Positions 12,651 to 25,335 of a stretch of 64,000 nucleotides of DNA are shown here, one piece after another. The notes under the pieces were generated by a model. It saw only the letters and a program-made list of their open reading frames with translations, was not told the DNA's origin and made no database searches. The stretch is from the NCBI RefSeq assembly GCF_932294415.1, contig NC_065538.1, forward strand, positions 47,778,843 through 47,842,842. The letters run 5' to 3'. Each line of letters opens with the position of its first letter. Position 1 is the first letter of the stretch. The DNA is from Quercus robur (taxonomy: Eukaryota > Streptophyta > Magnoliopsida > Fagales > Fagaceae). The position numbers and the translations under genes were made by a program.

Positions 12651-12782
12651 TTACATTTATTTGTTTTGAAGAAGGGGACAAATCCATGGCACACTTTAGA
12701 GGTTGTTGACTTTAGTAAGGACAAAGGCATAGTTGAGGTAACTTATCTTGGTGACAAACTTAGGAAACCAATTATAGGCTAG
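12651..12782 (+). other. Short protein-like frame, possibly part of the same unknown fragment
   Basis: 44 codons ending in TAG, reading KKGTNPWHTLEVVDF then KGIVEVTYLGDKL. Codon use and residue mix look like coding sequence, unlike the surrounding AT-rich DNA. There is a stop upstream and no start codon. It may be a further piece of the unknown gene at 12148-12390, separated by a frameshift and a (TA)n-containing insertion (12440-12465). No family recognised. Confidence 0.25.
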
Positions 12783-12799
12783 GTTTTTCCTTAAATTAT

Positions 12800-12982
12800 C
12801 CATTGCTTTTTAATTTTTCTACTTTTAAAAATAAGTTTTTTTTTTTTATTTTTTTTTTTTTGTTTTGTCTTACATTACACAAACTAATGTGTAGCTCTAT
12901 ACATATAGATTCAAATTATACATAGGGTTAGTTTACACTTTTTTTAAACCATATATTTTTAAAATATGTAATGATTTCTCAT

Positions 12983-13024
<42 letters not shown>

Positions 13025-13985
13025 TGATTTAAATTTTAATTGGTTTTAGACTCTAGTTTTTGCCTCCAATAATTCACTTGTCACAAAAATAAAAAAACTT
13101 AGATGGACACGTCGTGAAAAATTGGATTCCAATTGAAATCCAATTTAAAATCTAATTAAATTTGGACTATTCGATTTTTACACTCAATAATTCACTTGTA
13201 ACAAAATTAAAAATTAAATAAGACACGTGGCGCAAAATTAAGAATCTAACTAAAATCTAATTGGATTTTCTCTCAGTTTTAACTATTAATATATACTAGC
13301 TTGTAACTCCATGCATATGCATGAATACACTTAAAAATATACAATAAGATGTATAATATAATTCCTATATATATAATTGAAATACTATTAATAGTCATTT
13401 TTATATTTTGTTAACTCTTTAAAAAATTTGGTAAGGATATTATTAGGTATAAAATGTAAATTATCCTTTTTTTTTTATGATTCATTTATTCTAGATTTTT
13501 TGGTTTTTGTACTTAATAATTCACTTGGATATTTATGATATGGTCCCACACTTAATTATAAAATTAAGAAATAAAACTCTTTGAGAATAAATAATTTAGG
13601 ATACATGACGCAAAATTTACTTTGATGAATATTTATGATATGGTCCCACATTTGATTCTAATTTAATTTTATCTCAGCTTCACTAACTCACATAATTAGT
13701 CACATATTAAAATTCTTATCTAAATTTAATACTACTTATGATAATTTTTTTTTAAATTTTTAGTAAGATAGAATGTGTGGTAATTTTTATTGAGTATATG
13801 TGATTTTTTTATAAAAAAAATTATAGTTCATTAATATTAGATTCTTAGTATTTTGCACTTATTAACTCATTTAGCACAAAAATTAAAAAACTTAAATGGA
13901 TAATTATGGTGTGATTCTTACATAAATTTAGACACATGACACAAAATTAGATTCTAAATTCTAATTCTAATTGAATTTTCTCTAA

Positions 13986-14022
<37 letters not shown>

Positions 14023-14060
14023 TCAAAAATTAACTCATAAAGAACATGATATGCGTGTGT
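12800..14060. repeat. AT-rich dispersed repeat, several degenerate copies
   Basis: Related ~150-200 bp passages recur near 13050-13290, 13490-13690 and 13850-14010. Each contains 'aattcacttg/aactcattt..acaaaa', a '..cacgtggcgcaaaatta/acatgacacaaaatta' phrase, and 'ctaattgaattttctct' shortly before an AT run or 'ttaactattaatatata'. A further copy is at 17830-17970. Long (TA)n runs at about 12985-13020 and 13990-14020 sit at copy ends. They probably derive from one non-autonomous element family that I cannot name. Confidence 0.45.
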
Positions 14061-14954
14061 ATTTGCCACTAGCTCATAAGCTAGTATTTTGCTTTTTAAC
14101 TTTTATGTGTAGCTTTTTAAAATTTCTGATTTTCTTACCTCTTTTAATCACCTTTTTAAAATATAAGTATAATTTAGGAGACTTTCGACCAAAAATTAAA
14201 TAAATTATTCCTAATCAGACAAGCATGCTATAGTTGATGCCTTGGTATGCACTTCCCCCAGTAGACGCAGCGACCAATGGGGTGAGGCAGACAGCCACTC
14301 ATTCAAATCTTACTTCTCCCGTTGTAGGATTCGGCCACAGGCTGGACCACCTAATTCTGGGTGCTCATTTGTTAATTGAGCACAAATTTGCAATATGCGC
14401 TGTTTTTTGGTGGACTTGGAACCGTTGGATTTTATGTGGGATCTCTTCTTATTGAGGTCCCATTTCGACTTTCGGTATTGGGCTTTGTTGCTCACAATAT
14501 GACATCGATCAAAATGCCCATGCCTGGGTCATTGGGCTTGAGCTCTTGAGTCTTGGAGCCCAAAGAAAAATGGATTAGAACAGATAACAAAGGACAATTT
14601 TTTTTTTTTTTTTTTAGAAAGGACAAAGGACAAAAATTAGATTCAATATCTTATGTATAATAGTAGTATATTAGGTTCTTAAATTAAATTCAAAAACATA
14701 TTTGTATTAAATTAATTTTTTTTTTTAAATATAACATATTTTGTGTTTGATTAGTCTATACAATCAAATGTTTATTTATTTTTTAAAAGTTTTTAGAAGA
14801 AGTATTTGAATTTAATTGAAGAATCTAATAAGATATATAAGGTAATATATTGAATAAAAATTTTCTGTCACAATTTTTGAGTTTCACTTTATATTTTACT
14901 AACTATATATATTTTTTTTTTAAATTCTTATACAATAATCTAGGTTTAAAAATG

Positions 14955-14996
<42 letters not shown>

Positions 14997-15211
14997 ATAT
15001 ACATGGTATAACGCAATTATTGAAAAAGAAAGAAGAGTACAAAAAGTGGGATATAGCTTTTCTATTCCTGCTAATAGACTGTACCACTTTTGCCATAAAC
15101 TTTATACGCTGTTCTCGATCTCTCATACTACAATTTGGATTTGAATGGCCTCGGTACTAAAAGGAAAGTAATTTTACTTTTGAGTATAAAAGCCACAAAT
15201 GCAACCAATAA
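14061..15211. other. Intergenic region with a long poly-A tract
   Basis: No gene recognised. A nearly pure A run of about 40 bases is at 14954-14993. The passage at 14235-14560 is less AT-rich and contains a 'ttcaaatctta' phrase that might be a Pol III B-box-like motif of an old SINE, but no convincing A box or tail was seen. Confidence 0.4.
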
Positions 15212-15405
15212 TGAGTAATTCTACATACACAAACTAATTTACAACATTTTTACAAACTGTTGATGTGGTTTTAGTAATTTTCAAATAATTATTGGTAAAA
15301 ATAAATGTGATGTTAGTGGTGGATCCATATTAGAACTAATAAGAATTTGTCATATCAATAGTTTGTAAAAATGTTGTAAAATAGTTTATGACTGTAGCAT
15401 TACTC
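15212..15405. mobile_element. MITE with ~45-bp terminal inverted repeats
   Basis: The left end GAGTAATTCTACATACACAA.. and the reverse complement of the right end GAGTAATGCTACAGTCATAA.. align over about 45 bases, both running into TTTACAACATTTTTACAAAC. The ~194-bp element has no coding capacity. A diverged relative lies at 52101-52263. Superfamily not determined; the 'TA'-rich flanks would suit Mariner-like MITEs. Confidence 0.65.
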
Positions 15406-15779
15406 ACCAATAATATGATAAGTGTGTTTGGGAAGTAATGAAAGTCATAGCTTATTGGAGTTTTTAGCTTATTTTTTGTATTATTCATGAGTCTCATTGT
15501 ATTTTTTTTGTACCATTTATAGATCTGTACTATTCAGTTGGCTTTTAGCTTTTTCTATGGTATTTTTTGCAAAAAATTTTCTGTTTTAGATAAATAACTT
15601 GTTCCTAAATGGACCTGATAAATAATGTTGGGACATTAGATTTTTCTTTTTAATGTTTTAACTTGTGGAAGAGAATCACTTTATCATGGACACTAATTAT
15701 AACTAAAATTAGTTTATAACTATGCATATGTACAGTATAATTAAAAATAATCATTGTTAATACAAACACATAAATAGAC

Positions 15780-17693
15780 ATGGCAAAAGGGGCGGGTCGG
15801 GTCGGGTTTGGGTGGGGTCAATCGAGTTGCGGATCAAAAACAGGTCATTTTAAGTGGGTTAAAAATGGGTTCGGGTTACAGGTCGGGTTGACCTGTATTT
15901 TTAACATGAATTTTTTTTTAATTAAAAAAAACAACATGTATTTTCCATTTAGAAAGTCATGCAATAAATTACTTGATGTAAAATGCATTACTTTGAATTC
16001 ACTACTTGTATCAAGAATGAACTCAATTAAGCTTATTAATATTTATTCAATAATTTTAAAATTATACAAATCCTAACATTGCTATATAAAATAAAATAAC
16101 ACAAAAAATAAGTAAAACAAATGCACAAGTTTTATTTATACACAATATCAACATCCCAAAATATAAAACAAAATTACAAATGACTTATTGGATAACTCAT
16201 TTGACAAAGAATAAAAATATATAAGAAATTTACAATCTTGAAAATTAATTTTATAATATATTATTAATTGTGGTTGGCACTCTATTTCAATTTGAGATAT
16301 AAATTAAAGTTTGATTGTTTACTTATTTATACATTATCTCTTTTATGCATATCATATCATTGTTAAGCAACACATACTCTAGGAAATATCATAATTTATT
16401 TTGAAAGTTGTTTGTACGGATGAAGGGCCTAGATATAGGTATTGGGCCGTGGACCATACCCGAAAATGTCAAGTAGCTCGAGGATAGATAGATACTAGTG
16501 AAGGCATACAGATTAATGGGCCATGGAAGAAGTTTGGTCACAATGAGCAGGAGACGTTGTTTGAGGAGAAATACCTCCTTAGCTAAGCAGAGTAGAGGTC
16601 AAAGGTCTGACCATCCATCAAGAATAGGGCAACAGGAAATCTTGCCTGGAAGGATAAACATCAGAAAGGGACGAGACAAAAGAGAGTTGGGAAATATCTA
16701 AGAAGAAAGCTGCTATTATCGCATTGAATGCTCTGCATCTAACCTCCTAGTTGCATTAAAGTAGAAGTGATACCTGAACAATAACTTTCAGCCTTATAGT
16801 TACCCCTAAAGACTTTAGGAAGGTGCTGATGGGACAAGTATCAAGAAGACTAGCAATCTGACCTACACGTGGAGAGCTGAGATGAAAGAAAGGGAGGGAA
16901 TATAAAAGAGAAGAACCCCATTACAAAGTGGATCATCAGAAAATCTAGAGAGAAATCACTGTACACTCAAAAATTGTAATTTAGTATAAGTCTAAGAGAA
17001 ATATATAAGAACAAACCTTTCTTGGACTTGGCCGAGGAGAATTTTTCTTGTTCAAAATTGTTTACTTTATTCTTTCCAGTAATAACTAACCTATTGTGAT
17101 CATTGTCCATCTAACTCATTGAAAGTTTAGTTTCAAGCCCACTCTCTAACAAATTCATTGTTTTAGGGCTCTTTGAGCCATTGACCATCCATTTTGGCTT
17201 TGGGATTAAATTGTGCCCTTACACCTTTTATTTTGGACATAAATTGTCAAAAAATAGGTCTAAGCATTCATTATTTATGCTAATTTGATACTTTGGTTTC
17301 ATTATTTTCACACTTATGAATGTTTCTTACACATGTCTACAATTTTAAATCAATATTTTTAACTTTACTGTAACAAGATTATCTTGGCATGTACTTTGCT
17401 ATTTGATATCTACAAATCTTTACTCATTACAAAATGTTCAACCATTCATCTTTCAATTAATTTGCATGCAGTTATGTAAATGTCTTAATTGTTTCTTTAA
17501 ATCTTACAACAAACAATTAATATTGTCTTAATTTTATTATTATTTTTACCCAAAAAAAAAAGTTTTAAGAAATGGTTTGGGGTTAGGGTCGGGTTGACTT
17601 GCAAAAAACATAGGTTGGGTCACGGGTTAACCCGTTTTTGCTTCGGGACAAAAAAATCGGGTTCGGCTCAGGTATTCATAATATTATAAGTGA
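15780..17693. mobile_element. Degraded hAT-like element with GGGTCGGG-type ends
   Basis: The left end (about 15780-15900) is dense in GGGT/CGGGTT words ('ggcaaaaggggcgggtcggg', 'gggttcgggttacaggtcgg'). A matching GGGT/ACCC-rich passage lies at 17578-17690 ('ggtcgggttgacttgc', 'cgggttaacccg'). Similar subterminal text is found in the hAT-like element at 10317-11308. No clean terminal repeats or target duplication are visible, so the element is probably broken. It is interrupted by a probable solo LTR (16413-17223). Confidence 0.4.
16413..17223 (+). mobile_element. Probable solo LTR of a retrotransposon
   Basis: About 810 bp starting TGTACGG and ending ..CTTACA, with less AT-rich, gene-like text than its surroundings. 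It contains a TATA box (AATATAAAAGAGAAG near 16899) preceded by promoter-like sequence and followed by a transcript-like end region, the order expected in a plant LTR. No primer-binding site or internal retroviral coding region flanks it, and no clear 5-bp target duplication was found, so the assignment rests on ends and composition only. Confidence 0.4.
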
Positions 17694-17829
17694 CTTATAA
17701 ATTTGAATTATTTTTATTTACACAAAAAATGGCCCATAAAAGTAAAATCATTCAAACTCTCTTTTCTTTTAATTTTATATATAGAGTTAGATATATAATT
17801 ATGTTTTTTTTTTTTTGGTGGTTTATTTA

Positions 17830-17970
17830 CTTGTTTTCTATGCTTATTTAACTCACTTGGAACAAAAGTTTAAAAACATAGACAGTACACATGGCCTCAA
17901 ATTAAACTCTAATTGAAATTCAATTTGAAATCTAATTGAATTTTCTCTCAATTTTGGCTATATATATATA
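17830..17970. repeat. Further copy of the AT-rich dispersed repeat
   Basis: Carries the same series of phrases as the copies at 12.8-14.0 kb: 'aactcacttggaacaaaag', an 'acacatggcctcaaatta' variant, 'ctaattgaattttctctcaa', then an AT run. Confidence 0.4.
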
Positions 17971-18504
17971 TATATATTAATTTTCTATGTTAACTAGTCA
18001 CATTTTCAAATATACCATTTAATAAACCATCAAAGCCATAAATGAACCAATCAAATTATTTATGCTTAGCTCGAAAGGAAGACTGTTTATATTTGATTAT
18101 TTAAAAACATGCTGGACTTAATTTTACTTTTAGGACCTACTATTCAACAAACTAAAACCGAACAAAATAATATGTTTATGAAAAAATTGGTGAGTATGAA
18201 ACTTGGTTTGAGTATATTTAATATTATATGTTTATTAGTGTATATGTATTAAATATCCTTATATAACTCTAGAAATTAATTATCTAAAATTTTAAATAAG
18301 TTTATATAATATCAAATTATTATTTGTAATTTACTGATAAATATAAATATTCCATTACATAGTAAAAATTATGCACGTTTCTTTTTAAAATTTAATTATT
18401 TACAAATAAGATTGGTCAATATAATTTTTATTTGTTCATAATTGAAAGCTATTCTAATTAGTTAACTATAATAATTTCTCACTTGAACCTCTACTCACTG
18501 CAGG

Positions 18505-18702
18505 AACCTGTTGAGGACCTTTAGCAATTTGCGAGTGGAACATGTTTATAGGAAAGCAAACTGATGCACGGATGTTTTGGCTAGAATAGGCAGCACTAGT
18601 GTTGATGCTTATATTTTGTTTATTAATCCACCGCCTGTGGTGGATCAGCTATGTACCCTTGATAAAGAGGAAATTTCTTGTACCAGACTTATTTCTTTCT
18701 AA
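18505..18702 (+). pseudogene. LINE-type reverse-transcriptase polyprotein fragment, RNase H end
   Basis: 66 codons read as the C-terminal part of the RNase H-like domain (RVT_3 type) found at the end of plant LINE ORF2 and related 'ribonuclease H' proteins: NLRVEHVYRKAN, a stop codon where Arg or Gln is usual, then CTDVLARIG, then FINPPPVV and a C-terminal CTRLI. A tail-like ACCAAAAACAAAAAAAATA follows about 20 bases after the final stop, as expected at a LINE 3' end. The rest of the element is missing (5' truncation is usual for LINEs). Confidence 0.65.
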
Positions 18703-21004
18703 TTCTAGCTATCTGTATTTACCAAAAACAAAAAAAATAATTTCAGTAATAATTAAGTTATTGACTATTAGTGTAGATTTAAGATTTGTGAAGAATTCCC
18801 ATCAAAAAAAAAAAAAAGATTTGTGAAGAATTAATAAATTTAATCTTTTTTGCTTTATATAGAGAGAATAAATTTATAAAGCAACTTGTGAATAAAATTG
18901 AATTGGATCGGTAAGAAATTAACCAAGTTTGAACATGAAATCTAGCTTGTTTGTGAGTTGGATCTCTACTCCTAATCGAAATAAAATTAAATCAACAAAT
19001 CTTAAACTTTTAATACTCGGCTCTAATTTAACTTATTTAGAGCATTATCATAGGCTTTGTATTTTCACTTTTCGGCACAAATTTAGCTATACGCTTCCCA
19101 AAACCCTTGTATTAACAGCATTAAGCCATAAAAAAGAAGAAGCGAAATCACTAGAAACAAAGTCCAAGATGAAGGCGAACGTTCTTCAAGTCAATGAACA
19201 ACTAATCCGCCCCACAACACAATAACCAGAATTAGAGTAAAAAAAACAGAGGTGAACTATGTTCAAGTTGACGAATGCCTCTTAAGAAGATGAAGAGGCC
19301 ATTGTTTCTTCTTTGAAGATGATGACATTTTGTTGACTTGGAGAGAAAATGTCTGTTGGCGGCATTTCCATTCTCCAATGAAATAATAAGCACATGCTTT
19401 TTATGTCTAAAATTTGACCAACCATTCCACAAACAGAAATTATAGGACTACATAAAATAAAAATAAAAAATATATATTTAATACCGCAATATATATATAT
19501 ATATATATCTTTTGCCAAAAACTGTTCTTATGGTTGAGTATGATAAAGAAAAAATTATGAGTCTATATGAATTAACTGGTAATCATTCATACTTTATCAC
19601 GTAAGATAGATGAGTATGATAGATATAGATAAAATTATGGGTCTACGTAAAATTAATGGGTAACTAATCATAATTTACCACGTAAGATAATTATAGTAAA
19701 AATTGTGATTTTTTTTTTTTGAGATTTACAACCTATGGTATCTACTCCTGATGATAGTTTTTTATCATCAAATCAAGACACTAATCAGTTTTGATAGCTC
19801 TTTATCATCAGACCAAGACACCAATCAGTTTTTGGTGTAAGCAGGAATTAAACCATAGATTTTTTATACAACCATTAAACATTTTACCAATTGAACTAAA
19901 AGGAATCCACGTGATTTTTGTTTCTTAACATAAAAAGAAATCTTATATTAAAAAAAAAAAAAAAAGGTCATGATATTGAGTACCTTTAGGATATTGGTTA
20001 ACAATCAATTTTAAAAAAGTTTTGACACTACTTTTATGGGAAATAAAAAAGCTATCAAAATATTAATTGTTTTTTTTCTTTTTTCATAAAAATTTCTTTA
20101 AATGGATTATTAATCAATACTTTAAGGATATTCGTTAGCATTTTTCATAAAAATATATAAAAACCACTGACATTTTTTTGTTCATGTGACAATGATATTA
20201 ATGTGAAAATGAAAACGTGACCAATTAACTACACCTATCATTCTTGTCTCAAAAAAAAAAAAAAAACAAACAAACAACACCTATCATTCTTTCTCACAAA
20301 TAAAAACTACACCAATCATTATTCTTTCTTTTTATTTATTTCCCGGAAAGGCTGGCTCTATCTCCCCACCTTTTTCTTTTTTTATTTGTCCTCGTCCCCA
20401 CTTATTCTGACTAAGAAAAGAGATTTTCTTTTTGTTTTTTTATACAAGATATAAATTTGGCTCCATCTCCCCCACCTTTTTTTTTTTTTTTTTTTGCACT
20501 CGTCCCCGCTTATTATGACTAAGAGATTTTTTTTTTTTTTTTTTTTTATACAAGATATAAATTTTATTCTACTTTATTCTAAGTGTGTGTATATATATGT
20601 GTATGTATGTGTGTGAAGCTTCCTTTTAGAAACTTAAACTCCGACATTTATTTCCTACTTCTCATAAATACTTATAGTGTGACCATAGCACAAAATGTAC
20701 CAGGGACTAAAGAGAATAACAATGATACAAAAAGTTTCAAATTTCAAATGAATCATATTTCTTCTTAACCAAAATTCAAAAGGAGAAAAAGTTAGTTGGG
20801 TTGGAGAGAGAGAATCATTAGAGAATAAACTTGACTTTTTTTCTATAATTTATAATTAAAAAACATTTACTTTACTCTTTATTCCTTCCTCATTTTATTT
20901 AAATATTGTTTAAGCTTTTTATTATTTTTCTCTCTGCACAAATTTGTTTTTTTCCTCCCTTGTAAGATAGGACTGGTCGCCCCTCTTCCATTTTAGAGGG
21001 ATCA
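18703..21004. other. Intergenic region upstream of GDSL copy 1
   Basis: No gene recognised. It holds AT-rich sequence, an (AT)n run near 19488-19510, many T runs (20470-20545), and two similar phrases around 19750-19830 ('tttttatcatca..ccaagacaccaatcagttttt'). The segments 20340-20420 and 20450-20545 are near repeats of each other (ccccacctttttctttttttat and tgactaagagat). No TATA box stands out before the ATG at 21005. Confidence 0.4.
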
Positions 21005-24000
21005 ATGGCTCATCATTGTTCCTCTGTTTTCTCAATGAAACTACAATTAATCAAAGTCTTCCTCTCATTAGCCACCATTAAAGGCGTGTTTGGAAATTGC
21101 TACTCATCAATCTTTAGCTTCGGAGACTCACTTACTGACACTGGAAACATCTACTTCACCGATCCAACTCAACACTGTCTCTTTCCTCCATACGGGGAGA
21201 GCTATTTTACTCACCCCACAGGTCGTTGTTGCAATGGCCGTCTTGTCTTAGACTTCACAGGTGAGCAAATGAGCCTCAGGTTTTTAATCTCTATTCTTTG
21301 CCCTCACATATATACATTATTGTTGATGGGATTTATTTATTTATTATTATTATTTTTTCGTTTTTTGTTGGCAGCTCAAACTCTAGGACTGCCATTGATA
21401 AAGCCATATCTTGGCGTTGAGAATGGGAGTACTATTCAAGAAGGAGTCAATTTTGCTGTTGTGGGAGCAACAGCATTGGATGCATCTTTTTTCTTCGAAA
21501 GGGGAATTGATAATGTGTCTACAAACGACTCTTTAAGTGTTCAATTGGATTGGTTCAAGAAAATTCTTCCATCTCTATGCAACACATCGTCAGGTAAGTT
21601 TACTATTCATCATCTTCTTCTTCTTCTGTTTAGACCTCAATTCCACCCAGTAATTTGACTAAAATAATAAACCGTTTGACTGATTAGAATTCTAGACTAG
21701 TTTAGTTTGGCTTTTCATGATTTTTTCTGCAATAATTTTAGCACCACAAACTGTTATAAAGATTTTGGCACAATTTTCTTATGTAATCAACAGCAGAGAA
21801 AAAGTGGTGATGGGTAAAGGTAAATCTGTAAATGTGACAGGCAGTCGTCACATCCTTTCACTGTAGTATCTCTTTTTGCTTGCATACTTTGGGTTCCAAC
21901 AGTTTGTACGTGTTTTTTTTTTTTTTTTTGAGTGGGGCAGTTTGTACGTGTTAAAAGACATAAATTATAAACTAGCCTCTGAGCACGCGCTCACGCGCGT
22001 GCTCAGAGGCTCTTCTATTTTTTGGGTAAGGATTAAATTAGAGCATTTATTATAAATTGGAATTATTATATTTTTCAATCACAAAAAAAAAACCTAGGAG
22101 TGTGATGAGTGTCATGTGTGGAGAAATAATTTTCCAATCACACCCCTAGATTTTTTTGTGATGAAAAATTATTGTGATTGAAAAATTATTTCTCCACACA
22201 TGACACTCATCACACTCCTAGGTTTTTTTTTTGTGATTGAAAAATATAATAATTCCAATTTATAATAAATGCTCTAATTTAATCCTTACCCAAAAAATAG
22301 AAGAGCCTCTGAGCACGCGCTCACGCGCGTGCTCAGAGGCTAGTTATTATTATGAAAATGCGCAAGTTTAATTAAAGCATAAGTTTAACTGATAGGTTCG
22401 AGTAGAGAGTATTGTCAGATATTTACAGACTACTTATTAATTGCATAAGTTAAATAGTTTTTCTTTTTCTTCACGTATGATAGCATAAGTTAAATAATTT
22501 TCTAATTACACCCCTAGATTTTTTTGTGATGAAAAATTATTATGATTGGAAAATTATTTCTCCACACATGACACTCATTACACCCCTAGTTTTTTTTTTT
22601 TGTGATTGAAAAATGTAGTAATCTCAAATTATAATAAATGCTCTAAATTAACCCTTACCCAAAAAATAGAAGAGCCTTTGAGCATGCACTCACCCGCGTG
22701 CTCAGAGGCTAGTATTTTTGGTGTTGTTGATCTTTTTTAAAAATAATATTAATAACATTTATCAATTTTTGTTTAATCCAAAATTTTAGTTTTTTATTCC
22801 TTTTTTTTTTTGAAACCTTAGTTTTTTATTCCTAAAAGTTAGCCAATTACTACACATCCATAACAAAGGTTAAAAAGAGTTTAAATTTCAAATATATCAA
22901 CAATATCAACAACCTTTAAAATTAAGAAAAAAGTACGTAACATTTTTTATGGAGTAGTAAATTAATACTTATGGAAAAAATTTTAAATAGAATTTAACTT
23001 AGAATTATACAAATGATAAATATAGTTTCTGTTACAAAAGAAAATTTTTTACAACAATTTCTTAGATAACAACCACTTTATGTGAGGTTTAAATTATATA
23101 ATAATCCTTGTAAAATCTCTCACCCAAACTTATCTAATATTCCATTCCAATGACTCCTCAATGCAAATCCAAAAAACTTGTGCGTACGTGAACCTGAGAG
23201 AGATAAAAGAATTAGGGTTAAACCAAGTATTTTTTTTAAAAAAAAAAAAACTTTATTCAACAAACCAAAGTTAGCGTGTGCGGCAAATAAAGATAATAGT
23301 ATAATTTTGTTAGAGTTTGAGTTTGATTTAAATTTTGATGAAATTATTTTTCCTGAAAATCCTATTAAAATTGTTTAGAATAAAGATAAATTTTTTTTAG
23401 AATTTAAGTCTATCGTGGACTCTTTAAAATCTTATCACCACATCATCAACTATTTAAATAAATAACTAATGGAGATCTTAAAAAAAAAAAAAAAAAAAAA
23501 GAAAAATCATAAATAGATAAAAATTAAAAAAAAAAAAAACCTACTGATTATTAACTCCCCACTAAATAGTCGACGTTGATAAAAAGAAAATTAAAATTTT
23601 AAAAAACCTTCCCACTACCCACGTTTGAAAGAAAACAATTACCCCTCCCATAAACTAAGGAAAAGGTATCCCACATAAAAAAAATAAAAAATAAAAAAAA
23701 TAAAATAGTCAGACACTATCAACTGGATTTGGATAAACATGCAAAAGCTTCTAATTGAAAAAGAAATCCTAGTATAAAATAAAAAATAAAAAATAAAGAA
23801 AGTAGAACTCAAGGTTGCTACATAAAAAATAAAAATAAAAATTGTAAATAGATAAAAAATTAAAAAAAAAAAAAAAAAAAACTACTGATTATTAACTCCC
23901 CACTAAATAGTCAATGTTGATAAAAAAAAAAAAAAAAACCTTCCCACTACCCACGTTTGAAAGAAAACAATTGCCCCTCCCATAGACTAAGGAAAAACTA

Positions 24001-25298
24001 TACCACGTTAAAAAAAAAAAAAAAGTGTCAAACACTATCCCACGTTTCTTTTTTAAACTATTACACTATCATTTTTAAAATTTTTATATTATCAACTGGA
24101 TTTGGATAATATAAAAATTTAAAAAATGAAACTTAAATAAAATAAAATAAAAACTGGATAAACAAAAGAAGTTAAAGAGAAGTTAAAATTTTTAAATTTG
24201 ATAGTAAAGCAGTTTCTTAGGAGTAAAATATGGGAGAGTGGAATTCAAAAAATTTGTTAGGAGTAAAATGTGGGAGTGGAATTCAAACGTGTTAAGGGTT
24301 TTTTTTTTTTTTTTTTTGAATTTGAAAAGAAAAAGGGTCGGCCATAGTTTTTTTTTTTTACAAAATGTAGGATTTTTTTTTTTTTTTTATACAACGTGGC
24401 TTTTTTTTGTTTTTAGTCACCACCAACATTTCAAAATTAAATTTAAAAAAAAAAAAGAAAAAAAAAAGAAGTAAAGCACTTTCTTAGGAGTAAAACATGG
24501 GAGAATGGAATTCAAACAATTTGTTAGGAGTAAAATGTGGGAGTGGAATTCAAACGTGTTAAGCGTTTTTTTTTTTTTTTTTTGAATTTGAAAAGAAAAA
24601 GGGTCGGCCAAAGTTTTTTTTTTTTTAACAAAACGTAGGATTTTTTTTTTTTTTTATACAACGTGGCTTTTTTTTGTTTTTAGTCACCACCAACATTTCA
24701 AAATTAAATTTTAAAAAAAAAAGAAAAAAAAAATAAAGCAGTTTCTTAGGAGTAAAACATGGGAGAGTGGAATTCAAACAATTTGTTAGGAGTAAAATGT
24801 GGGAGTGGAATTCAAACGTGTTAAGGGTTTTTTTTTTATTTTTTTGAATTTGAAAAGAAAAAGGGTCGACCATAGTTTTTTTTTTTTACAAAACGTAGGA
24901 TTTTTTTTTTTTTTATACAACGTGGCTTTTTTTTGTTTTTAGTCACCACCAACATTTCAAAATTAAATTTAAAAAAAAAAGAAAAAAAAAAGAAGTAAAG
25001 CATTTTCTTAGGAGTAAAACATGGGAGAGTGGAATTCAAACAATTTGTTAGGAGTAAAATGTGGGAGTGGAATTCAAACGTGTTAAGGGTTTTTTTTTTT
25101 TTTTTTTGAATTTGAAAAGAAAAAGGGTCGGCCATAGTTTTTATTTTTTACAAAACGTAGGATTTTTTTTTTACAAAACGTAGGATTTTTTTTTTTTTTT
25201 TTATACAACGTGGCTTTTTTTTGTTTTTAGTCACCACCAACATTTCAAAATTAAATTTAAAAAAAAAAAAGAAAAAAAAAAAAGAAAGAGTTAACGTG

Positions 25299-25335
<37 letters not shown>

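Noticed and set aside
14234-14560. Possible tRNA-derived SINE
   Set aside because: A B-box-like 'ttcaaatctta' is present, but there is no convincing A box, tail or target duplication.
24417-25135. Repeated antisense ORFs beginning [10 protein letters not shown]
   Set aside because: They arise from the tandem array with poly-K/poly-F tracts; same frame recurs only because the DNA repeats.
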